Positions 1-6,741 are shown, counted from the first letter of the stretch. The stretch is DNA of 9,475 nucleotides from RGIG8775 sp045587785 (GCA_045587785.1 JAZNDA010000092.1:1-9475), one strand, 5' to 3'. Notes: a model not told the origin generated them from the letters alone. Numbers and translations: made by a program.

Positions 1-1381
1 AGCAAACGGCATTACGGGCTTGAATATCTCCGCAGCAACCCTTGGCACCGATCTTAACTCCGACTTTGATGAGGATGAGCCCTACAATCGAGAGGATAAT
101 AAGAAGTTCACCGTTGAAGCGCTCAAATACCTGTCTGACAACTATAACAAGGTTATGGTTGACGGCGGTAATGTGTACTCGTGGCAGTACGTGGACTACA
201 TTGTAGGTCTTTCCATCGACTCCAGCCGTTATCTGATGGCAAGCAACACTATTCCTTTCGCGGGAATCGTGCTTCATGGCTATAAGCAGTATACGGGTAC
301 GGCGATCAATGAGGAAGGTAACATTCAGTACGGTATTCTTAAGGCGATCGAAAGCGGATCCTCGCTCTATTTCGTACTTACCTACCAGAATGCGACCAAG
401 CTGAAGGAAGACTACGTGCTCAGCCGTAACTACTCTGTCAGATATGATATCTGGGCAGGTACTTACAATGAAGAAGGCGAATTTGAAACGGGTGAGCTTG
501 TGGATCTGTACCATCAGCTCAACGATGCGATCGCTGACGTTCAGAATACCAAGATCGTCGGTCATACACTTGTTGACGGTTGGCGTATTCCCGATGAGGA
601 TGAGCTGATTGCCGACGAGGAAGCAAGGGTGCAGCAAGAGCTTGCCGATGCTGAGGCTGAAAAGCTTGCCACGGAAGCAAGACTTCGCAAGGAGCACCTT
701 GAGGCAAGAGTTTCCGTTGTCAACAATGCAACCGTTGCATTCAACACCGCAAGGCAGAGACTCGCGGGCGTTCAGATCGAGAAGATACTCGGAGATCTTG
801 AGACCGCGATGACAAAGCGTGCTGACGCTATGGAAGCACTCAAGACCGCAACCGAGGAAGAGATCGCTACGTACGAAAAGGCGATCAGCGATGCGGAAAG
901 AACCATTCGTGCACTGTACGATGCCAACATTATGGCGGCATACACGGTGATCGAGGGTGCTTATAACACTGTGATGGATAAGCAGAGACTTCTTGAGGAA
1001 TCCATCGAATTCTTCAAGGCTGACGGCACGTATGCTGAGGAATTCATTGCCGACGTACAGGAAAACGTTGAACCCGTTGCAGCCATCGTTGCCGATACGA
1101 CCGCCATCATGGATACCATGAAGGACTATCGCAAGCAGGTAGTGGATGCTGCGGCAGGGCTGATCGTGGAAAAGGAAGAGGCAGAAGAGGAGATCGTGGA
1201 AGAGTTTATGCCCGCGAAGTATAAGCTTGATGACGGTTCGATCGTTGCCGTGACCTACGGTGAGGACGATGCTCCTTACAAGACCTTCCTTCTCAACTAC
1301 AACTATTTCGACGTTATCGTTGAATATGAGGGTACCAATTATGAGATCGGCGCTTACGGTTATGCCGTGATCCAACACTGA
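1..1381 (+). CDS. C-terminal part of a DUF5696-like surface/secreted protein (5' end outside window)
   Basis: The reading frame is open back to the left edge of the window, so this is the last ~459 residues of a larger protein; the TTG at 20 is only an internal codon. The first ~150 residues, with stretches such as FAGIVLHGY and AIESGSSLYFVL, resemble the end of the glycosidase-like barrel of DUF5696 proteins. From about base 590 to 1200 the sequence is highly charged and helical (ELADAEAEKLATEARL and similar), predicting a long coiled coil or helical hairpin. A short beta-rich tail follows (LLNYNYFDVIVEYEG and GAYGYAVI), also typical of the family. The stop is 20 bases before the next gene's ATG, so it is cotranscribed with the two sugar permeases. 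From family context I infer a role in binding or processing an extracellular carbohydrate; no catalytic residue can be assigned. The family call rests on remembered similarity and gene neighbourhood. Confidence 0.7.
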   Translation, partial: ANGITGLNISAATLGTDLNSDFDEDEPYNREDNKKFTVEALKYLSDNYNKVMVDGGNVYSWQYVDYIVGLSIDSSRYLMASNTIPFAGIVLHGYKQYTGTAINEEGNIQYGILKAIESGSSLYFVLTYQNATKLKEDYVLSRNYSVRYDIWAGTYNEEGEFETGELVDLYHQLNDAIADVQNTKIVGHTLVDGWRIPDEDELIADEEARVQQELADAEAEKLATEARLRKEHLEARVSVVNNATVAFNTARQRLAGVQIEKILGDLETAMTKRADAMEALKTATEEEIATYEKAISDAERTIRALYDANIMAAYTVIEGAYNTVMDKQRLLEESIEFFKADGTYAEEFIADVQENVEPVAAIVADTTAIMDTMKDYRKQVVDAAAGLIVEKEEAEEEIVEEFMPAKYKLDDGSIVAVTYGEDDAPYKTFLLNYNYFDVIVEYEGTNYEIGAYGYAVIQH

Positions 1382-1401
1382 GGAAAGAGAGGGATTTGAA
1401 T

Positions 1402-2385
1402 ATGACAAACGAAAAAAGTGTTGTCGGTGCGGTAAAAACAAAGCCTGCACCCAAGAAAAGAAGAAAAATCGCTTCTCTTGACCGCAAAAAGGCGCGTGCA
1501 GGATGGATCTTCGTCCTTCCGTTTGTGGTTGGTTTTGTACTGATTTATCTTCCTATTGTATTAGACTCTATCACGCTTAGCTTTAACTACATGTCAACCG
1601 TTCAGGGCGGTGGCTATGAGCTTACCTTTGTCGGCTTTGAAAACTACCGTAACGCATTGTTTGAAAATCCGGATTACGTGCAGACACTGATCTCGGGTCT
1701 TAAAAATCTTGCGTTTGACATTCCCGCAATTATTATCTTCTCGCTGTTTATGGCTATTCTTTTGAACCAGAAAATGGCAGGAAGAGCCGCGTTCCGCGCA
1801 ATCTTCTTTATCCCCGTTATTCTTTCAACGGGTATCATGGAGAGCATTGAGGCGCAGAACCTCGTCGGTGTTTACATGGATTCCGCAGAGGGTATCGATG
1901 ACGGTTCGGGTACCAGTGCGGCATCTGAGATCGTATCCGCTATGGATATTGAGCGTTTGTTCGCCAACATGAAGGTCGGTACCGGACTTGTGGAATACGT
2001 TGCTGGTATGATCAACAACATTTATGACATCGTAAACCGTTCGGGTGTACAGATGCTGATATTCCTCACGGGTCTTCAGTCTATCTCGCCTGCCATCTAT
2101 GAGTCTTGCTCGATCGACGGTGCAACGGCATGGGAAACCTTCTGGAAGATCACACTTCCGATGATAAGCCCGATGATTCTGGTTAACGCAGTATATACCA
2201 TCATCGACTCGTTTACGACCGACTCCAACAAGGTTATGACCTTTATTGCGAACGCGCAGACCGAGGTTCACGGACGTGAGCTGAGCACGGCAATGGCTTG
2301 GATGTATTTCTTGATCGTTATTCTGATCTTGGCGATCGTTGCGGGAATTATGTCTGCCTTCGTGTTCTATCAAAAGAAAGACTAA
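1402..2385 (+). CDS. ABC sugar transporter permease, MalF/UgpA type
   Basis: Inner-membrane permease subunit of a carbohydrate-uptake ABC transporter, 327 residues. A lysine/arginine-rich cytoplasmic tail (residues 1-33) precedes TM1 at about 35-55. Further hydrophobic segments lie near 100-125, 131-150, 216-232, 252-270 and 296-322, giving six helices. The EAA loop that docks the ATPase is clear around residues 233-253 (E234, D239-G240-A241, then the ITLPM element). A hydrophilic insertion of ~55 residues after TM3 is seen in many Clostridial MalF-type subunits. I place the start at the ATG at 1402, 8 bases after a GAGAGGG ribosome binding site, rather than at the in-frame TTG at 1396, which is too close to it. 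The TAA stop overlaps the ribosome binding site of the next permease, so the two are tightly coupled. The substrate cannot be told from sequence. Confidence 0.93.
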   Translation: MTNEKSVVGAVKTKPAPKKRRKIASLDRKKARAGWIFVLPFVVGFVLIYLPIVLDSITLSFNYMSTVQGGGYELTFVGFENYRNALFENPDYVQTLISGLKNLAFDIPAIIIFSLFMAILLNQKMAGRAAFRAIFFIPVILSTGIMESIEAQNLVGVYMDSAEGIDDGSGTSAASEIVSAMDIERLFANMKVGTGLVEYVAGMINNIYDIVNRSGVQMLIFLTGLQSISPAIYESCSIDGATAWETFWKITLPMISPMILVNAVYTIIDSFTTDSNKVMTFIANAQTEVHGRELSTAMAWMYFLIVILILAIVAGIMSAFVFYQKKD

Positions 2386-2397
2386 GGAGGTGTAAAG

Positions 2398-3450
2398 ATG
2401 AACGCACAAAATAGCTTGGATAAGCCCAAGGTTATGAAAGAGAGCAAAAATAAGATCCGTGTGGACTTCGAAAGAACACCTCTGAAGGAGAGACTGAAGG
2501 CAAAATTCTTGTCGCTGTTTTTCCTTAAGAAGCTGGTTTGGTACGTCTTCCGCCTAGTCCTTCTGGTCGGTATTTCGTACATCGTCCTCTTCCCGTTCTT
2601 CTCAAAGATCGCAGGTTCCTTCATGAGCCCCGAGGACTTTGTTGACGTGACGGTTCGATTGATCCCCAAGCACTTTACCATGAACACCTATAAGGCGATC
2701 ATTTTGGAAAACGGCTTCTTTGAAGCGCTGAAGAATACACTGATTCTTTCGCTTTCCGCCGCCATTTTGCAGACCTTCTCCTGTTGTCTCATCGGTTACG
2801 GTCTTGCAAAGTTTAAGTTCAAGGGTAATGGCCTTGTATTTATTGCGGTGCTGTTTACCATGGTGCTTCCTCACCAGACGCTCAGCTTCTCGTTCAGCGT
2901 GAACTTCACCTATTTCTGGCAAGGAATTTTCGGACTTCTCAATGCCATTCATTTGGTGCCCGACAAGATCGCCAACGGTCTTAACATGATCAACACACAC
3001 TGGCCCATGGCACTTCTGTCGGTAACCGCACTTGCGTTTAAGAACGGCTTGTACATCTTCCTTTTCAGACAGTTCTTCCGCGGCGTGCCCGATGAGCTTG
3101 AGGAATCGGCGTATATCGACGGCTCGGGTGTTTTCCGCACCTATTTCCAGATCATTCTTCCGCTCTCGATCCCGACCATGATCACGGTGTTCCTGTTCTC
3201 GTTCTGCTGGCAGTGGACCGACGACTTCTACACCAATCTGTTCTACACGACAGCGAGAATGAAGCTGATGCCCAGTATTGTTTCGGTTCCTCCGTCGCTC
3301 ATGCTTAACTTCGCGGCGCAGAAGCTTTACGACTCGGCAATCAAGAATACTTGCGGTATTCTGATCATTCTTCCTTTGATCGTTCTGTACGTATTCTGCC
3401 AGAGATATCTGGTCCAGGGTATTGAACGTTCGGGTCTTACCGCAGACTAA
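2398..3450 (+). CDS. ABC sugar transporter permease, MalG/UgpE type
   Basis: Second membrane subunit of the same importer, 350 residues, expected to form a heterodimer with the upstream permease. An N-terminal tail of ~45 residues precedes TM1 (about 46-68), followed by the usual MalG-like helices. The EAA motif lies around residues 233-253 (E235/E236, S237-A238, D241-G242, then IILPLSIPT). The C-terminus (IERSGLTAD) resembles the family's conserved terminal segment. The ATG at 2398 follows a perfect AAGGAGG at 2384-2390 by 7 bases, and the Shine-Dalgarno overlaps the preceding stop codon. It is the last gene of the operon, with a terminator 26 bases beyond its stop. No ATP-binding subunit follows, so the ATPase is encoded elsewhere. 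Family assignment is secure; substrate is unknown. Confidence 0.94.
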   Translation: MNAQNSLDKPKVMKESKNKIRVDFERTPLKERLKAKFLSLFFLKKLVWYVFRLVLLVGISYIVLFPFFSKIAGSFMSPEDFVDVTVRLIPKHFTMNTYKAIILENGFFEALKNTLILSLSAAILQTFSCCLIGYGLAKFKFKGNGLVFIAVLFTMVLPHQTLSFSFSVNFTYFWQGIFGLLNAIHLVPDKIANGLNMINTHWPMALLSVTALAFKNGLYIFLFRQFFRGVPDELEESAYIDGSGVFRTYFQIILPLSIPTMITVFLFSFCWQWTDDFYTNLFYTTARMKLMPSIVSVPPSLMLNFAAQKLYDSAIKNTCGILIILPLIVLYVFCQRYLVQGIERSGLTAD

Positions 3451-3475
3451 TTCAAAAACTTGGATGTATTTCAAT

Positions 3476-3511
3476 AAAACAGCCCACTGTGGAATCACAG
3501 TGGGCTGTTTT
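3476..3511. terminator. Bidirectional intrinsic terminator between convergent genes
   Basis: Stem AGCCCACTGTG (3481-3491), loop GAAT, and perfect complement (3496-3506). AAAAC before and GTTTT after extend the pairing to 16 bp. T-rich on the + strand (GTTTTGTG) and on the - strand (GTTTTATTG), so it can end both the permease operon and the convergent membrane-protein gene. Confidence 0.93.
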
Positions 3512-3525
3512 GTGTTTGTATAGGT

Positions 3526-4224
3526 TTACTTTTGGTGATAGGAATGAATGAGTTTGATAACAAGTCGCATGAGCACATAAAGTAAAACGCCGTATAAGAG
3601 AACGTCCGAGGCATATGCGAGTGCCATGCGGAGGATTTCGGCAAGCGAGGTGGGGGCACCGTAACCGATATCGTAGACAATGCGGCTTGTTATGTTGATC
3701 AGCATAACGGCAAGCGAGACAAACAGAAGTGAACGGGAAAGAGGTTGTGGGACAGTAGATGCATTCACATCACGGAAAGAGCGGAGTGTAAACCACGCGA
3801 TGAAGAGAATGATGACATACTGTACCAGCTCAAGGCAAAAGGAAAGCAATGTGGTGGGAAGCTTTAACATCATGAACATCTCTGCATCCATGCGATCGAC
3901 CAAGAGCGCGCCTAAAAGTGATGCCGCATATTTAAGCATGGTGAGTAAGACCGCGATCATGACGACAGGTACGGTTTTTGTGACGCCAAAAAACATAAAG
4001 CAATAGATCGAAATGCCGTAAAAGAGCGCAAAAGAGAAAACGGTGATGAGCGTTTGCAAAAAGGGAAGGCATTTCACCCAAAAGCCGTTTTGAAATAGCA
4101 CATTGCTCATGAGGGAGACCTGAATCCTCCCGATCACAAAATAAAGAGCAAAAAGCAAAAGACCCATGATGGTCAAGCCGAGAAAAGTTTTTCGATATTT
4201 TTTGTTGTCTGTCAGAATATCCAT
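3526..4224 (-). CDS. Unrecognised multi-pass membrane protein
   Basis: A 232-residue protein I do not recognise. It is almost entirely hydrophobic: membrane segments at about 14-34, 55-79, 85-108, 117-147, 165-185 and 193-222, suggesting six helices. Loops are short, and the charged N-terminus (DILTDNKKYRK) and C-terminus (KLIHSYHQK) would both be cytoplasmic with six helices. No catalytic, transport or signalling motif is visible. I chose the ATG at 4224 because GGAGG lies 6-7 bases upstream on this strand; the frame stays open to a TTG at 4269, which has no ribosome binding site and would place translated sequence across that Shine-Dalgarno. It is divergent from the M14 peptidase gene with 140 bases between starts and convergent with the permease operon, so it appears monocistronic. 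Base use is like its neighbours. Function unknown. Confidence 0.8.
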   Translation of the reverse strand: MDILTDNKKYRKTFLGLTIMGLLLFALYFVIGRIQVSLMSNVLFQNGFWVKCLPFLQTLITVFSFALFYGISIYCFMFFGVTKTVPVVMIAVLLTMLKYAASLLGALLVDRMDAEMFMMLKLPTTLLSFCLELVQYVIILFIAWFTLRSFRDVNASTVPQPLSRSLLFVSLAVMLINITSRIVYDIGYGAPTSLAEILRMALAYASDVLLYGVLLYVLMRLVIKLIHSYHQK

Positions 4225-4249
4225 GTTCGCCTCCGATCCTGTTTTATTT

Positions 4250-4255
4250 ATTGTA
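4250..4255 (-). promoter_or_regulatory. Candidate -10 element for the membrane-protein gene
   Basis: TACAAT on the - strand, 26 bases upstream of the chosen ATG. The expected -35 region is only T-rich (TTTTCT-like) with no good TTGACA match, so this is a weak call based on position and the -10 match. Confidence 0.35.
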
Positions 4256-4307
4256 ACATAAAAAAGCAAAAAAGAAAAGGGATAATTGTAAATATCTATT
4301 TGTGTTT

Positions 4308-4331
4308 TGCATCAAATTCTGATTTGTGGCA
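4308..4331. promoter_or_regulatory. Operator-like dyad upstream of the M14 peptidase gene
   Basis: A 24-bp interrupted palindrome, TGC-N2-CAAAT-N4-ATTTG-N2-GCA, symmetric about 4319/4320. It covers the region where a -35 box would sit relative to the TACAAT at 4338-4343. This placement suits a repressor site; the regulator is unknown. Confidence 0.45.
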
Positions 4332-4337
4332 TAGAGA

Positions 4338-4343
4338 TACAAT
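4338..4343 (+). promoter_or_regulatory. Candidate -10 box for the M14 peptidase gene
   Basis: TACAAT ends 21 bases before the ATG at 4365. There is no good -35 at the standard spacing; the best nearby is TTCTGA at 4317-4322 with a short 15-base spacer. A weak or activator/repressor-controlled promoter would explain this. Confidence 0.4.
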
Positions 4344-4364
4344 AAAAGATCGGGAGGAAACAGT

Positions 4365-5297
4365 ATGGGATTTGACAAGACAAAAAAGATAGTAGAGTTT
4401 TGTGAGCCGTTTGACCATGCGCAAATGATGGCTGTGATCGGGGAAATGTCGGAGCGTTATCCGGAGCTTTCGGTGACAACACTTGGAAAAAGTATTCTCG
4501 GCAGAAATATTCCGATACTTGAGCTCGGAAAGGGAAAAAAACGGGTGATCTACGTTGGCGCACACCATGGTATGGAGGGGATCACCGCGGCATTGCTGCT
4601 TCGCTTTGTCAACGAATACATAGAGCTTTGGCGAGCGGGAAGCGTGATCGGTAAGATTCCCATACGGACGCTTGGGGCGGCGAGAAGTATATGTATCGTA
4701 CCCATGCTCAACCCCGACGGGGTGGAGTATGCGCTGCACGGCGTATCACAGGACAATCCCATGCGTGAGCGTGTGATTGCCATGAATGGCGGAAGGCATG
4801 ATTTTTGCCGTTGGCAGGCAAATGCGCGCGGTGTTGACCTCAATCATAACTATCATGCGGGTTTTGAGGCGTATAAGAACATGGAGAGGCAGATGGGTAT
4901 TGTGAGCGGCGCACCGACAAAATACAGCGGTGAGCATCCCGAATCCGAGCCCGAGACCGCCTATCTTTGCAATTATATTCGCTTTCAAGGCGACTTTTCT
5001 CTTGCGCTGACGCTTCATACACAGGGGGAAGAAATTTATTATACAAGCTGCGGTCAGAGTGTATCGGCCGACGAAAGGATCGCGCGTTATCTTGCTGAGC
5101 TTTCCGATTATAGACTTGCTAAGCCCGAAGGTACAGCGGCGTACGGCGGCTTTACCGATTGGTTTATACGGGAATTTCATAAGCCGTCCTTTACCGTCGA
5201 GTGCGGAAAGGGACAAAATCCGCTTCCGTTTTCCGATTTTACCATGATATATCTGCGAATTCGGAAGATGCTTTATACCGCGCCGATGCTGATCTGA
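4365..5297 (+). CDS. M14-family zinc carboxypeptidase / peptidase
   Basis: A 310-residue metallopeptidase of the M14 family. The zinc site is visible: HxxE at H68/E71 (in GAHHGMEG) and the third ligand H218 (LTLHTQGEE). The catalytic glutamate is E279 in TVECGKGQNPLP. The conserved RGVDLN element is at 155-160, but it continues H-N-Y, so the usual arginine after the asparagine (Arg145 of carboxypeptidase A, which binds the substrate carboxylate) is replaced by H161. There is no signal peptide or membrane anchor, so the enzyme should act in the cytoplasm, possibly on cell-wall-derived peptides such as gamma-D-glutamyl-diaminopimelate compounds; that substrate is inference. The ATG at 4365 follows GGGAGG by 7 bases. 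It appears to be a single-gene unit, though no terminator separates it from the small gene at 5400, so readthrough is possible. Family call is firm, specificity open. Confidence 0.9.
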   Translation: MGFDKTKKIVEFCEPFDHAQMMAVIGEMSERYPELSVTTLGKSILGRNIPILELGKGKKRVIYVGAHHGMEGITAALLLRFVNEYIELWRAGSVIGKIPIRTLGAARSICIVPMLNPDGVEYALHGVSQDNPMRERVIAMNGGRHDFCRWQANARGVDLNHNYHAGFEAYKNMERQMGIVSGAPTKYSGEHPESEPETAYLCNYIRFQGDFSLALTLHTQGEEIYYTSCGQSVSADERIARYLAELSDYRLAKPEGTAAYGGFTDWFIREFHKPSFTVECGKGQNPLPFSDFTMIYLRIRKMLYTAPMLI

Positions 5298-5310
5298 TAC
5301 TCGTTTTGTC

Positions 5311-5340
5311 TTGACTTTTTTGATTGAAGTATGGTAGAAT
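5311..5340 (+). promoter_or_regulatory. Sigma-A promoter of the small gene at 5400
   Basis: TTGACT (5311-5316) and TAGAAT (5335-5340) with an 18-base spacer: one mismatch from consensus in each box. The predicted start of transcription is near 5346-5347. Confidence 0.75.
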
Positions 5341-5362
5341 GGGTCTGACAAAAGTCAGATCC
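5341..5362. promoter_or_regulatory. 22-bp dyad at the transcription start (operator or 5' RNA hairpin)
   Basis: GGGTCTGAC-AAAA-GTCAGATCC, perfectly symmetric but for one position that is still a G-T pair. It begins directly after the -10 box and straddles the predicted start site. That suits a repressor operator better than a transcribed hairpin, since the first bases of the left arm would not be in the RNA. There is no U-tract after it, so it is not a terminator. Confidence 0.65.
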
Positions 5363-5399
5363 ATTCCTTGCATAAAATGAAATATTGAGGTGCGGAAAA

Positions 5400-5612
5400 A
5401 TGCAAGACGTAAAAGAATATCGCTCTTTTATGATAGATCTCGGATGTGGCATCATGTCTTTTAATGATCTTGAGAGCATTATTTTCCATATAGCACTTGC
5501 CAAATATAACCGCGTTCATATTCATTTGATGGAACACCTTGGAATCTGCTACTGCACAGAAGCCATGAAAGGCATGCAAGCTAAGGACGGGGCGCAGTAC
5601 AGTATAGTATAG
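5400..5612 (+). CDS. Small orphan protein of 70 residues, possibly a frameshifted longer gene
   Basis: I do not recognise this product. The ATG at 5400 lies 9 bases after GAGG (5387-5390) and about 55 bases after a good promoter, so expression is likely. The 70 residues are soluble in character, with hydrophobic and histidine-rich stretches (SIIFHIALAKY, HIHLMEHLGICYC) and three cysteines, C16 and a CYC pair near 50-52. Immediately before the TAG stop is a perfect 5-bp tandem duplication, AGTAT-AGTAT (5601-5610). Removing one copy would change the ending from YSIV-stop to YSIEQMRELASRVSRL and stay open for 46 more codons, to a TGA at 5765. The native gene may therefore have been longer and disrupted by slippage, though the last ~20 shifted residues look poorly protein-like. 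Downstream sequence to 5745 holds no other convincing gene. Confidence 0.55.
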   Translation: MQDVKEYRSFMIDLGCGIMSFNDLESIIFHIALAKYNRVHIHLMEHLGICYCTEAMKGMQAKDGAQYSIV

Positions 5613-5745
5613 AGCAGATGCGTGAGCTGGCATCAAGGGTGAGCCGTTTGCATCCACCGCCCGTAAATATGTACAGCGCCTCCATGCTATTCTTGACAGT
5701 GACGTTTGCCAATAAAATGATGCCGATAAATTGTCGTTTTTCTGT

Positions 5746-5773
5746 TTGCAAACCGAACGTTTTATGATATAAT
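5746..5773 (+). promoter_or_regulatory. Promoter of the histidine phosphatase gene
   Basis: TTGCAA (5746-5751), 16-base spacer, TATAAT (5768-5773). The predicted start near 5780 rules in the ATG at 5818 rather than the one at 5779. The 15 bases TTTATGATATAATAT (5761-5775) recur exactly in the tRNA promoter. Confidence 0.75.
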
Positions 5774-5817
5774 ATAAAATGAATCATTATGTAGATACGT
5801 TCGGAGGATACGGGGAC

Positions 5818-6459
5818 ATGACAAGACTGATTTTGATCAGACACGGACAGAGTGAGGCAAATCTCACAAGACGCTTTGCGGGGCATTACAATGCGCCGCT
5901 GACCGAGCTTGGCAGGCGTCAGGCACAAAAGAGTGCCGAATATGTTGCTTCGCATTATGAGGCGTCAAAGGTATATGCCAGCGATCTTGCACGCGCGTTT
6001 GCCACGGGACAGGCGGTTGCCGACCGTCTTGGTCTTGAGATCATTCCCGACGTGCGCCTTCGCGAGATCTGCGCAGGGCAGTGGGAGGGAATGGAATTTG
6101 CCCGAATTGCCGAGGAATATGCGGACGATTATAAGGTGTGGATGAGCGACATCGGACATTCCGCGCCCACGGGGGGCGAGACGGTCATCGCACTTGCTGA
6201 GAGGGTGTTTGGCGTAGTACGGGAGATCGCCGAGCAAAATGAGGGGCAGACGGTGGTGTTGGCAACGCACGCCACGCCCATTCGTGCTACCGAATGTATG
6301 GTCAAGCATGGGAGCCTTGACCCCATGAAGGACATCCCTTGGGTGACCAATGCCTCGATCTCCGAGCTGATATACGAGAACGGCCGGTTTGAATTTAAGA
6401 TGATCAGCTACGATGAGCATTTGGCTGATCTGCAAACGGGAATGCCTGTCAACGTCTGA
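5818..6459 (+). CDS. Histidine phosphatase (phosphoglycerate mutase-like) family protein
   Basis: A 213-residue cytoplasmic enzyme of the histidine phosphatase superfamily. The N-terminal signature LILIRHGQSEAN contains the phosphorylated histidine H9 with R8. R59 lies in the ASDLARA motif, the acid E83 in LREICAGQWEG, and the second catalytic histidine H151 in VLATHATPIR. These complete the phosphate pocket, so the enzyme should be active. Length and motif spacing fit cobalamin-phosphatase/broad-specificity phosphatases (CobC, PhoE-like) better than the longer glycolytic mutase; the substrate is not decidable. I start at the ATG at 5818, preceded by GGAGG at 5803-5807; the upstream in-frame ATG at 5779 has no ribosome binding site and coincides with the predicted transcription start. 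Monocistronic, with its own promoter and a stem-loop after the stop. Confidence 0.92.
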   Translation: MTRLILIRHGQSEANLTRRFAGHYNAPLTELGRRQAQKSAEYVASHYEASKVYASDLARAFATGQAVADRLGLEIIPDVRLREICAGQWEGMEFARIAEEYADDYKVWMSDIGHSAPTGGETVIALAERVFGVVREIAEQNEGQTVVLATHATPIRATECMVKHGSLDPMKDIPWVTNASISELIYENGRFEFKMISYDEHLADLQTGMPVNV

Positions 6460-6478
6460 GTGCTATATATTTCAACAC

Positions 6479-6517
6479 AAGATCACCCACGGAAGCCGAT
6501 GTTTTGTGGGTGATCTT
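6479..6517 (+). terminator. Stem-loop after the phosphatase gene, terminator-like without U-tract
   Basis: Perfect 12-bp stem AAGATCACCCAC (6479-6490) with GTGGGTGATCTT (6506-6517) and a 15-base loop, 19 bases beyond the stop codon. What follows is GGGGTAAAATG, with no T run, so it may act poorly as an intrinsic terminator or serve as a 3' stabilising hairpin. Confidence 0.55.
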
Positions 6518-6589
6518 GGGGTAAAATGCGCATTAAATTTGAACGAAAAAGAAAAAATAAAAAAGTTGAATTTTTTTTTCAAAAAGGTA

Positions 6590-6618
6590 TTGACAAGCCG
6601 AAAACTTTATGATATAAT
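6590..6618 (+). promoter_or_regulatory. Consensus promoter of the tRNA operon with upstream AT-rich element
   Basis: Perfect TTGACA (6590-6595), 17-base spacer and perfect TATAAT (6613-6618). Upstream, 6540-6588 is a run of A and T tracts suited to an UP element contacting the alpha subunit. Predicted start near 6625. Such strength is usual for stable-RNA genes. Confidence 0.92.
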
Positions 6619-6629
6619 ATCACACGTCG

Positions 6630-6647
6630 CCGACAGAGAGTTGTCGG
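6630..6647 (+). other. Leader hairpin of the tRNA operon
   Basis: CCGACA-GAGAGT-TGTCGG: 6-bp stem and 6-base loop between the predicted transcription start and the first tRNA. Possibly a processing signal. It lacks the features of a T-box leader. Confidence 0.5.
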
Positions 6648-6657
6648 AAAGCGAAAT

Positions 6658-6733
6658 GGGAGCATAGCTCAGCTGGGAGAGCATCTGCCTTACAAGCAGA
6701 GGGTCATAGGTTCGAGCCCTATTGTTCCCACCA
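6658..6733 (+). tRNA. tRNA-Val (TAC)
   Basis: Complete 76-base cloverleaf with encoded CCA. Acceptor GGGAGCA pairs with TGTTCCC (one G-U pair), anticodon loop is CTTACAA, T-loop is TTCGAGC. First gene of a five-tRNA operon. Confidence 0.97.
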
Positions 6734-6741
6734 TCCTTTAA

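Noticed and set aside
1825..2409. Long open frame antisense to the first permease
   Set aside because: It lies opposite a clear ABC permease, has no ribosome binding site, and its translation is polar and histidine/arginine-rich without family resemblance.
2602..3498. 298-codon open frame antisense to the second permease
   Set aside because: A shadow of the sense gene's codon bias; composition is unlike a real protein and it runs into the terminator hairpin.
4224..4269. Upstream TTG start for the membrane protein
   Set aside because: No Shine-Dalgarno, and the ATG at 4224 has a good one that would lie inside the extended frame.
5779..5817. Upstream ATG for the histidine phosphatase
   Set aside because: It coincides with the predicted transcription start and lacks a ribosome binding site; family alignment begins at MTRLILIRHG.
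6541..6657. T-box or other riboswitch ahead of the tRNA operon
   Set aside because: Only ~33 bases separate the predicted start from the first tRNA; there is one small hairpin and no T-box bulge or antiterminator.
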